64,000 nucleotides of DNA from Paraburkholderia phenazinium. Lineage in GTDB: Bacteria; Pseudomonadota; Gammaproteobacteria; Burkholderiales; Burkholderiaceae. The position numbers were made by a program, and so were the translations under genes. Below, piece by piece: positions 54,902 to 62,240 of this stretch (positions are counted from its first letter, which is position 1; every line of letters starts with the position of its first letter). The notes beneath the pieces were generated by a model. It was not told the origin of the DNA and searched no databases. It saw only the letters and a list, made by a program, of their open reading frames with translations. The stretch spans positions 1 through 64,000 of the forward strand of contig NZ_FNCJ01000025.1 of assembly GCF_900100735.1 (NCBI RefSeq). Reading direction: 5' to 3'.

Positions 54902-56134
54902 ATGGACGAGTTGACACTCGGTTTGATCGGCGCGGGTGCCGTGGTGGTCGGGGGGGTGGTGGTGTACAACGCATGGCAAGGCGCGAAGGTGCGACGCCGG
55001 ATGCCGCGGCCGATGCCGGCCGACACCGCTGAGGCCTTCGCACGGGACGATCAGGAAGAACAAAGCCCCTTCATCGAACCGGCCCGGCCCACTCAGCGGC
55101 GCGAGCCCGTGTCGGATGACGCGGCCACCGATACCGAGTCGCGTGTCGAACCGACCTTTGGGACGGCGGCGCCGGCCGATACGCCGGCCGATATCCAGGC
55201 GGAGACGACTACGCCGAACGGCTATCCTGAGCCGGAAGGCGAGGCCGCTGGGGGCGGTGTCGACGAACCGGTTGAGCCAATTCTGCCGGCCGCTACCACG
55301 ATTTCCTCGGCGCCGCCGGCGATCGTCGATCGGCGGATCGATTGCATCGTGCCGCTTCGTCTGACGGGCCCGCTGGCGGGCGACAAGGTGATTCCGCTCG
55401 CGCAACGCCTGCGCCGGGCGGGCAGCAAGCCGGTGCATATCGAAGGCAAGCCGGAAGGCGGTGGCGCGTGGGAGCTGTTGCAGAACGGCGTGCGCTACGA
55501 AGAGTTACGCGCGGCGGCGCAACTGGCTAACCGTAGCGGGCCGCTGAACGAACTGGAGTTTTCCGAGTTCGTCACCGGCGTGCAGCAGTTCGCGGATGCG
55601 ATCGACGCGGCGCCCGAATTCCCGGACATGATGGAGACGGTCGCGATGGCGCGCGAGCTGGACGGTTTTGCCGCCCAGTGCGACGCGCAACTGTCGATCA
55701 ACGTGCTGTCGGACGGCGCGCCGTGGTCGGCGAACTACGTGCAGGCGGTGGCCTCGCAGGATGGCCTGCTGCTCTCGCGCGACGGCACCCGGTTCGTGAA
55801 GCTCGACGCCAGGCAAAGCCCGGTGTTCATGCTGCAGTTCGGCGACACCAACTTCCTGCGCGACGACCTCACCTACAAGGGCGGCCAGATGATTACGCTG
55901 GTGCTCGACGTGCCGGTGGCCGACGAAGACATCCTGCCGTTCCGGCTGATGTGCGATTACGCGAAATCGCTGTCCGAGCGGATCGGCGGCCGGGTGGTCG
56001 ACGATGGCCGTCGTCCGCTGCCGGAGACCGCGCTGCTGGCGATCGAAAAGCAACTCATGACGTTGTACGCCAAGCTCGAGCAGGCGGGGATTCCGGCGGG
56101 CTCGCCGGCCACGCGGCGCTTGTTTAGCCAGTAA
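54902..56134 (+). CDS. zipA: Cell division protein ZipA
   Basis: This 410-residue protein tethers FtsZ to the inner membrane. Residues about 5-24 form the single N-terminal membrane anchor (LTLGLIGAGAVVVGGVVVYN). A Pro/Glu/Thr-rich linker runs to about 150, and the C-terminal FtsZ-binding domain lies at about 250-400 (RDGTRFVKLDARQSPVFMLQ and LTYKGGQMITLVLDVP regions). The identification rests on this architecture and the smc-zipA-ligA order; sequence similarity to E. coli ZipA is low, as is usual in beta-proteobacteria. A 34-bp repeat array begins 74 bases after the stop. Confidence 0.88.
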   Translation: MDELTLGLIGAGAVVVGGVVVYNAWQGAKVRRRMPRPMPADTAEAFARDDQEEQSPFIEPARPTQRREPVSDDAATDTESRVEPTFGTAAPADTPADIQAETTTPNGYPEPEGEAAGGGVDEPVEPILPAATTISSAPPAIVDRRIDCIVPLRLTGPLAGDKVIPLAQRLRRAGSKPVHIEGKPEGGGAWELLQNGVRYEELRAAAQLANRSGPLNELEFSEFVTGVQQFADAIDAAPEFPDMMETVAMARELDGFAAQCDAQLSINVLSDGAPWSANYVQAVASQDGLLLSRDGTRFVKLDARQSPVFMLQFGDTNFLRDDLTYKGGQMITLVLDVPVADEDILPFRLMCDYAKSLSERIGGRVVDDGRRPLPETALLAIEKQLMTLYAKLEQAGIPAGSPATRRLFSQ

Positions 56135-56207
56135 GCTGTTTTTGCGCTACGCGCGCCGGGCCTCCGTGACAGGGGGCGCGCGCGGTAGGGCTAAACACAG
56201 CGACAAC

Positions 56208-56343
56208 CGATCTCGCCGCTGTTGCGAGTACACAGCGCAGTCAATCTTCCCACTGTTGCGGGTGCCTGGCTTGGTCAATCTCTCCTCTGGTACGGCTGCT
56301 CAGTTAGGCCAATCTCGCCGCCATCGCGGGTACGTAGCTCAAT
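56208..56343. repeat. Four degenerate 34-bp tandem repeats
   Basis: Units of exactly 34 bp start at 56208, 56242, 56276 and 56310, each opening with CAATCTC or a near match (CGATCTC, CAATCTT). A fifth start, CAATCTCC, is at 56344, inside the last codons of the next gene. Identity between units is about half, highest in the first 7 bases and in GCGGGTAC-like centres. The array fills the space between zipA and the convergent hydrolase gene. Confidence 0.75.
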
Positions 56344-57187
56344 CAATCTCCTTCGGCCATTGCGCGCCGCTGATCCACGCCTTGAGCGCGGCCACCACCG
56401 CTTCATCCTGTCCATAGAAACCGTGATGCCCCATGGCTTCGCACGGGTTGCCTTTTGCGCTTCCCCCGCTGACGGCAATCAGGTCATGCCCATCGTCCGC
56501 GATACGCTTCGCTGCACTGAACGAGCATAGAAAGCAGCCATCATCGACGTGATGCACAAAGAGTTGCCGTGCATGGATCTCCCCGTAGTTGAAGCCGATT
56601 AGCGGCAGCGCCTGACCGCGTGCCGGACTGCTAAGCGTCGATGTGTGGATTACCGCGTCCCAGGTATCGGGCAGCGCGCGGCCGATAAACGCCGATGAAA
56701 TCGTCCCGCGGCTCGTGCCGACCAGCACCAGCTTTGCCTCGGGAAAGCGCGTGCGCAGGTCGGCCGCGATGCGCGCGATATCCTGCGCGTGACGCGGCGA
56801 CGCGCGGAACGTGTCCGAGTAGCCGCCGGGCTGGTCGGAGGGCGCGTCGACCAGGGCGGTCGCAAAGCGCTCGTCGGCCAGCAGCGTACGGGCACGCACG
56901 AGGAAGTTGTTCTTCAGGCGCATGCTGATCGCACCGTCGCTCGCCTGTGCAAGTTGCAAAGCCCCGTCGCCGCCCGCGAACATCACCAGGATCCATTCCG
57001 GGTGGCTACCGTCCTTTTGCGTGAGCAGGTACGAGATCGTGGCGTTGTCAGCCACCGGCAAGCTGACCACCTGTTCGAGCGCGCAGGCCGGCGCGGCGTG
57101 CCAGACGAACAGGGTGACGAACACTGCCATGGCTAGCGAGGCGAGGCGGCGGAGGCCGCTTTGCTTGAGCGCGACGAAGCTTGCCAT
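56339..57187 (-). CDS. Secreted alpha/beta hydrolase, function unknown
   Basis: This 282-residue protein has a long N-terminal signal peptide (about residues 1-37, a basic start and a hydrophobic core ending ACA-LEQVV). The catalytic triad can be guessed: the nucleophile Ser in VGTSRGT (GxSxG), Asp in FVHHVDDGCF and His in GHHGFYGQ. Four Cys in the mature half (C in DGCFLC and NPCEA) may form disulfides in the periplasm. ATG 57187 has GAGGATTC before it; the same frame runs on for 680 more codons as an artefact. It is divergent from ligA. Substrate is unknown. Confidence 0.82.
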   Translation of the reverse strand: MASFVALKQSGLRRLASLAMAVFVTLFVWHAAPACALEQVVSLPVADNATISYLLTQKDGSHPEWILVMFAGGDGALQLAQASDGAISMRLKNNFLVRARTLLADERFATALVDAPSDQPGGYSDTFRASPRHAQDIARIAADLRTRFPEAKLVLVGTSRGTISSAFIGRALPDTWDAVIHTSTLSSPARGQALPLIGFNYGEIHARQLFVHHVDDGCFLCSFSAAKRIADDGHDLIAVSGGSAKGNPCEAMGHHGFYGQDEAVVAALKAWISGAQWPKEID

Positions 57188-57487
57188 GAATCCTCCTCTA
57201 GTAGTTCTGCGGATGCGGCACGTGGGACATGCGCTCACAGTCGCATTGCGCCGCACGAGTGTCAATGCGACGGCGCAAACGTTAGCCGTTCGGCCAAGGC
57301 TAACCCGGGCTGTGCCGGAGCGACACCGTTGCTCGTTGAACCCGCCGCCGTCGTCTGCATTGCCTGCATGATCGATGCAGCGCCTGGATGACACTGCATA
57401 CGAAACTGGCCTTCCGGCCAATGTCCACGGCGGGCCGTTCCTGAGATAATCTGACGTCTGAATTTCACCGGCGAATCTTCCGATAGC
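57188..57487. other. Divergent gap between the hydrolase and ligA
   Basis: No gene is supported in these 300 bases. A 7-bp hairpin GTTAGCC/GGCTAAC (57281-57287 with 57298-57304) and a GATAAT hexamer (57445-57450) about 37 bases before ligA were noted; the latter may be a -10 element. Small ORFs here lack family features. Confidence 0.45.
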
Positions 57488-59539
57488 ATGACCCGAACCA
57501 CCGTCCCAAACCCAGCTATGAGCAGCCCGGCCGAACGCGCCGCGTGGTTGCGCGCGGAACTTGAACGCGCGAACTATGCGTACTACGTACTCGACCAGCC
57601 GGATCTGCCGGATGCGGAGTACGACAAGCTCTTCAAGGAGCTGCAACAGATCGAGACGGAGCACCCGGATCTGGTTACGCCGGATTCGCCCACTCAACGT
57701 GTGGGCGGGGAGGCTGCGAGCGGCTTCGAGCCGGTCCTGCACGACCAGCCGATGCTCTCGCTGAACAACGGTTTCGCCGACGAAGACATCGCTGCGTTCG
57801 ACAAGCGCATTGCCGATGCGCTCGGCAAAACGCCGGTCCGCTATGCCTGCGAACTCAAGTTCGACGGACTGGCGATTTCCTTGCGCTATGTCGATGGCCG
57901 CTTTGTGCAGGCTTCCACGCGAGGCGACGGCACCACTGGCGAAGACGTGACCCAGAATGTCCGGACGATCCGCTCTATTCCACTGACGCTCAAAGGCGAG
58001 CGCGTGCCGAAGGTGCTCGACGTGCGCGGCGAAGTGCTGATGTTCAAGCGCGATTTCGAACGCATGAACGAGCGGCAACGCGCGGCCGGACTCAAGGAAT
58101 TCGCGAACCCGCGTAACGCGGCGGCTGGCAGTTTGCGCCAGCTCGATTCCAGGATCACCGCCCAACGTCCGCTGTCGTTCTTCGCTTATGGCATTGGTGT
58201 GCTCGACGGCGAGCCGATGCCCGCCACCCACAGCGAAATGCTCGACTGGTATGGCGAGCTGGGCTTGCCGGTCAACGGCGAGCGAGCCGTGGTGGAGGGC
58301 GCTGAAGGACTGCTGGGATTCTTCCGCGCGGTGGGCGAGAAGCGCGACGCGCTGCCGTACGACATCGACGGCGTGGTCTACAAGGTCAATGCGCGTGCAG
58401 AGCAGGACGTGCTCGGCTTTGTATCGCGCGCACCGCGCTTCGCGCTGGCGCACAAGTTTCCGGCTCAGGAAGCGTTGACGAAGCTGCTGGCCATCGACGT
58501 GCAGGTGGGCCGTACCGGCGCGATCACGCCGGTGGCGCGCCTGGAGCCAGTGTTCGTCGGCGGCGCCACGGTGACCAATGCGACGCTGCATAACGAGGAC
58601 GAGGTGCGCCGCAAGGACATCCGCATTGGCGACACCGTGATCGTGCGGCGTGCCGGCGACGTAATTCCGGAGGTGGTGAGCGCATTGTTGGATCGCCGGC
58701 CGGCAGATGCCGCCGAGTTTGTCATGCCCACGCAGTGCCCGGTGTGCGGCTCGGCTATCGAACGCCTGCCGGACGAGGCGATCGCCCGTTGCACCGGTGG
58801 CCTGTTCTGCCCGGCGCAGCGCAAGCAGGCACTGTGGCACTTTGCGCAACGCCGCGCGCTGGATATCGATGGGCTCGGCGAGAAGATCATCGACCAGGTG
58901 GTCGAACTGAACCTCGTGCGCACCCCGGCCGACCTGTTCAATCTCGGCTTCAAGACTCTCGCCGAACTCGACCGCTTTGGCGAGAAGTCCGCCCAGAACC
59001 TGCTCGACTCGCTCGAGAAGGCCAAGCACACTACACTCGCGCGGTTCCTTTACGCGCTCGGCATCCGCCAGGTCGGCGAATCGACGGCGAAGGACCTGGC
59101 CAAGCATTTCGGCTCGCTCGATCCGATCATGAACGCCACGGTCGAAGAGCTGCTGGAGGTGAACGACGTCGGCCCGGTGGTGGCCGAGTCGATTCAGCGG
59201 TTTTTCGCCGAAGAGCACAACCGCACGGTCATCGAGCAACTGCGTGCGCCGGGCAAGGTGACGTGGCCGGAAGGCCCGCCTGCGCCGAAGGCGCCGCAGG
59301 GCGTGCTGGCCGGCAAGACCGTCGTATTGACGGGCACCTTGCCGACGCTGGCGCGCGAAGAAGCGAAGGAAATGCTCGAAGCGACCGGCGCCAAGGTGGC
59401 CGGTTCCGTGTCGAAGAAAACCGATTATGTGGTGGCCGGTGCCGAGGCAGGCAGCAAACTTGCGAAAGCCGAGGAACTTGGCATCCCTGTGCTCGACGAA
59501 GATGGTATGCGTAAGCTCCTGGAGGGGCAGATAACATGA
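57488..59539 (+). CDS. ligA: NAD-dependent DNA ligase LigA
   Basis: This 683-residue ligase seals nicks in replication and repair. The adenylated Lys is K124 in CELKFDGLAISLRY. The four-Cys zinc finger is in CPVCGSAIERLPDEAIARC and the following GLFCPAQ, then come helix-hairpin-helix repeats and a C-terminal BRCT domain (LAGKTVVLTGTLPTLAREEA onward, about 605-683). ATG 57488 is used; ATG 57518 (MSSPAERAAW) is an equally good choice. The stop overlaps the def start by 4 bases, so the two are coupled. Confidence 0.97.
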   Translation: MTRTTVPNPAMSSPAERAAWLRAELERANYAYYVLDQPDLPDAEYDKLFKELQQIETEHPDLVTPDSPTQRVGGEAASGFEPVLHDQPMLSLNNGFADEDIAAFDKRIADALGKTPVRYACELKFDGLAISLRYVDGRFVQASTRGDGTTGEDVTQNVRTIRSIPLTLKGERVPKVLDVRGEVLMFKRDFERMNERQRAAGLKEFANPRNAAAGSLRQLDSRITAQRPLSFFAYGIGVLDGEPMPATHSEMLDWYGELGLPVNGERAVVEGAEGLLGFFRAVGEKRDALPYDIDGVVYKVNARAEQDVLGFVSRAPRFALAHKFPAQEALTKLLAIDVQVGRTGAITPVARLEPVFVGGATVTNATLHNEDEVRRKDIRIGDTVIVRRAGDVIPEVVSALLDRRPADAAEFVMPTQCPVCGSAIERLPDEAIARCTGGLFCPAQRKQALWHFAQRRALDIDGLGEKIIDQVVELNLVRTPADLFNLGFKTLAELDRFGEKSAQNLLDSLEKAKHTTLARFLYALGIRQVGESTAKDLAKHFGSLDPIMNATVEELLEVNDVGPVVAESIQRFFAEEHNRTVIEQLRAPGKVTWPEGPPAPKAPQGVLAGKTVVLTGTLPTLAREEAKEMLEATGAKVAGSVSKKTDYVVAGAEAGSKLAKAEELGIPVLDEDGMRKLLEGQIT

Positions 59540-60069
59540 TCCGCGAAATTCTCAAGATGGGCGATCCGCGCCTTTTGCGCATCGCCGCCCCGGTCGACCA
59601 TTTCGACACGCCCGACCTGCATGCCCTCGTGAAGGACATGTTCGAGACCATGCACGACGCGAACGGCGCGGGCCTCGCCGCGCCGCAGATCGGGGTCGAC
59701 CTGCAGGTGGTGATTTTCGGCTTCGGGCATAACGAACGCTATCCGGATGCGCCGCCGGTGCCGGAAACGGTGCTGATCAATCCGACCATTACGCCGGTGT
59801 CGCAGGATATGGAGGAGGGCTGGGAAGGCTGTCTGTCGGTGCCAGGATTACGCGGCGCCGTTAGCCGTTTTTCGATGATCCGCTATCACGGCTTCGATCA
59901 GTTCGGTGCTCCGATCGACCGTGTCGCCGAGGGCTTCCACGCCCGCGTCGTGCAGCACGAGTGCGATCACCTGATCGGCAAGCTGTACCCGATGCGGATC
60001 AACGATTTCGCCAAGTTCGGCTTCACGGAAGTGCTGTTCCCGGATATGGATCCGAACAGCGACGATTGA
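59536..60069 (+). CDS. def: Peptide deformylase
   Basis: This 177-residue metalloenzyme removes the formyl group from new proteins. The three motifs are GAGLAAPQIG (44-53), EGCLSV with ligand Cys99, and QHECDHL with His141, Glu142 and His145. The middle residue of HExDH is Cys, a tolerated variant. The ATG overlaps the ligA stop. The usual partner fmt is not here, so this is probably one of two or more deformylases in the genome (inference). A symmetric terminator follows. Confidence 0.95.
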   Translation: MIREILKMGDPRLLRIAAPVDHFDTPDLHALVKDMFETMHDANGAGLAAPQIGVDLQVVIFGFGHNERYPDAPPVPETVLINPTITPVSQDMEEGWEGCLSVPGLRGAVSRFSMIRYHGFDQFGAPIDRVAEGFHARVVQHECDHLIGKLYPMRINDFAKFGFTEVLFPDMDPNSDD

Positions 60070-60140
60070 GTGGGTCGCGGCTGCTGGGGCCCTTGCGGGC
60101 TGCCGCACCGCCCGATGCCTGGCCGGACCACGCCACGCAG

Positions 60141-60173
60141 AAAAAAAGCCCACGCTTTCACGTGGGCTTTTTT
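60141..60173. terminator. Bidirectional terminator between def and the pseudouridine synthase
   Basis: AAAAAAAGCCCACG (60141-60154) pairs with CGTGGGCTTTTTT (60161-60173) around CTTTCA. The A-tract and T-tract on the two sides let it work for both convergent genes. Confidence 0.92.
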
Positions 60174-60230
60174 ACATCCGCTGCGCTATCTACCGCGCAG
60201 CGCTCAACGCGCGGCGGCCGCGCCGTACGA

Positions 60231-62234
60231 TCAGAACGACTCGTCGTGCGCGAGATAACGCCATTGTCCCGGCGGCAAGGCGCCAAGCGGCACGCTGCCC
60301 ATCCGCACACGCTTCAGGCCCACTACTTCCAGGCCGACCAGTTCGCACATACGGCGAATCTGCCGCTTCTTGCCTTCGCGCAGGACGAAACGCAACTGCT
60401 CGCCGTTCTGCCAGCTCACCTTGGCCGGCTTGAGCGGCACGTCGTCGAGTTCCAGGCCGTGACGCAGCAGTTCGAGGCTTTCGGGCGGGAAATTCTGATC
60501 GATTTCGCTCGTCATCTCGCCGTAGGTCACGCGCACCAGGTACTCCTTCTCGACTTCCGAATGCCCGCCGATCAGCCGTTTGGCAATCCGGCCGTCCTGG
60601 GTCAGTACGAGCAGCCCGGTGGAGTCGATGTCGAGCCGGCCCGCCGGAGCGAGCTGACGCAGGTGCGACACCGAGAAGCGGATGTCCGAGTTGTCGCCTT
60701 CCCAGCGGTTTTCCGGGGTGACGAGCGTGACCGCCGGCTGATAGCCGTCTTCGGCCTGACCCGACACATAGCCAACCGGCTTATGGATCAGGATCGTGAC
60801 GAGGCGTGCCTGGATCGCCTGGGCGGCCGGATCGATCTCGATGCGCTGGTCCGGGCGGACCTTGGAGCCGAGCGTGTCGACCTTTTCGCCATCGACACGC
60901 ACCCAGCCGTTCTCGATCCATTCGTCGGCTTCGCGGCGCGAGCACAGGCCAAGCTCCGACATCAGTTTCGACAGACGTAATGTGCCCGGCGCGTCGTCGT
61001 GATCGCGGCGATGCGCGGCGGGACGCGCAGCGGCTTCTTCGCCACGCTCGGGGCGCGGCGCCTTGTCGGCGCGGGCCGGACGCTCACGCTCGGCGAAGCG
61101 GCTGCCGGGAGCCGGGCGGTCGTTGCTGCGCGGTGCGCGGGCACCAGCGCCGGCACCGTAACCGGCACCAGCGGGACGGTCGCTGCGCGCGCCGCGTTCA
61201 GTGCGCTCCGAGCGTTCCGAACGCTCAGCACGCGGCGGCCGATCGCCGAACCCGCGCGGGGCGGGTGCTCGCGTGCCACGGTCCTCGCGGGGGGCGCGCT
61301 CGGGGCGATCGCCGTACGTCCGCTTGACCGGATTGGCGAACGAACGCTCGCCGCGCTCAGACGAACCGCGTTCATTCGAGGCCGGACGCTCGCTGCGCCC
61401 ACCCGGCGGGCCACGGCGGGCGCCTTCTTCGCGCGGCGGACGCTCGAAGCTGCGACGCTCATCGGAACCGCTGCGGCCGGCGCCAAAGCGCGGGCGCTCG
61501 GAGTTGCCACGTTCGCGTGCTTCTTCGCGTTCGCGTCGGCCCGGGCGTTGCTCGTCGCGCGGACCTGCGTTGAAGCCGCCAGCGGCGCGCGGGGCACGGG
61601 GGCCGCGAGCGTCATCGGCGCTACGCGGGCCGCGCGGTGCACCAAAGGACGGGCGGCCGCTGCCTTCACCGCGGTCAAAGCGTGCGGGCCGCTCGCCTTC
61701 AAAGCGTCGCGGCGCGCGCTCGCTGCGCTCACCCTCGAACTTACGCGCCGGACGTTCACCACGCTCACCTTCGAACTTCCTTGGCGGACGCTCGCCACGT
61801 TCACCCTCGAAGCGACGCGGTGCGCGCTCGCTGCGCTCACCTTCGAACTTCCTCGGCGCCCGTTCACCACGTTCGCCTTCAAACCGTCGCGGCGCACCCG
61901 CATCGCCATCGCGGCGCGGCGGCCGCTCCGACGGCGCACGCCGGGGCGCGCCAGTGCTGCCCGCATCGCGGTCGCGCGAAAACGATCCCTCGGCGCGCGG
62001 CGGCCGAGCGCCGCCTTGCGGGCGGCCAGCGCCACCCGCAAAGCCCGCAGGCTTGCCCGCCGGACGTTTGCCGGCCCCGCCCGGCGCTGTTTCGCGCCCG
62101 CCGGCAGCCGCCGGCGTAGCGGGCCGCGGCCCGGCAGGGCGCGTCGGCTTACGCGCGGTGGTACTACCCGAGCGAACAGGGGCGCGTTCGGGCGAACCCG
62201 AGCGCGGATGCTTGGCTGTCAATTTGACTCGCAT
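60231..62234 (-). CDS. RluF/RluB-type 23S rRNA pseudouridine synthase with long basic N-terminus
   Basis: The 667-residue protein ends in a normal RsuA-family enzyme (about residues 420-667): an S4 RNA-binding domain (LRLSKLMSELGLCSRREADEWI), the catalytic Asp in GRLDIDSTGLLVLTQDG, and GKKRQIRRMCELVGLEVVGLKR. The EKEYLVRV and RQIRRMCE forms are nearer RluF than RluB. Residues 1 to about 415 are Arg/Gly/Pro/Glu-rich and disordered, with six 12-residue units of the type RFEGERGERAPR (about 117-185). glnD ends 6 bases upstream on the same strand, so both may share a transcript. Long ORFs in other frames are GC artefacts. Confidence 0.92.
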   Translation of the reverse strand: MRVKLTAKHPRSGSPERAPVRSGSTTARKPTRPAGPRPATPAAAGGRETAPGGAGKRPAGKPAGFAGGAGRPQGGARPPRAEGSFSRDRDAGSTGAPRRAPSERPPRRDGDAGAPRRFEGERGERAPRKFEGERSERAPRRFEGERGERPPRKFEGERGERPARKFEGERSERAPRRFEGERPARFDRGEGSGRPSFGAPRGPRSADDARGPRAPRAAGGFNAGPRDEQRPGRREREEARERGNSERPRFGAGRSGSDERRSFERPPREEGARRGPPGGRSERPASNERGSSERGERSFANPVKRTYGDRPERAPREDRGTRAPAPRGFGDRPPRAERSERSERTERGARSDRPAGAGYGAGAGARAPRSNDRPAPGSRFAERERPARADKAPRPERGEEAAARPAAHRRDHDDAPGTLRLSKLMSELGLCSRREADEWIENGWVRVDGEKVDTLGSKVRPDQRIEIDPAAQAIQARLVTILIHKPVGYVSGQAEDGYQPAVTLVTPENRWEGDNSDIRFSVSHLRQLAPAGRLDIDSTGLLVLTQDGRIAKRLIGGHSEVEKEYLVRVTYGEMTSEIDQNFPPESLELLRHGLELDDVPLKPAKVSWQNGEQLRFVLREGKKRQIRRMCELVGLEVVGLKRVRMGSVPLGALPPGQWRYLAHDESF
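61680..61886 (-). repeat. 36-bp tandem repeat inside the pseudouridine synthase gene
   Basis: About six imperfect 36-bp units encode (R/K)FEGER(G/S)ER(A/P)PR. The third base varies more than the protein, so the repeat seems kept at protein level. It lies in the disordered N-terminus and could vary in copy number between strains. Confidence 0.85.
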
Positions 62235-62240
62235 GAAATC

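Noticed and set aside
56339..59239. A 966-codon open frame on the minus strand spanning ligA and the hydrolase
   Set aside because: Only its last 282 codons make sense (signal peptide, GxSxG). The rest is an antisense shadow of ligA caused by high GC3.
59956..59976. Unusual deformylase motif QHECDHL
   Set aside because: The metal-binding His and Glu residues are intact and the middle position is variable in the family.
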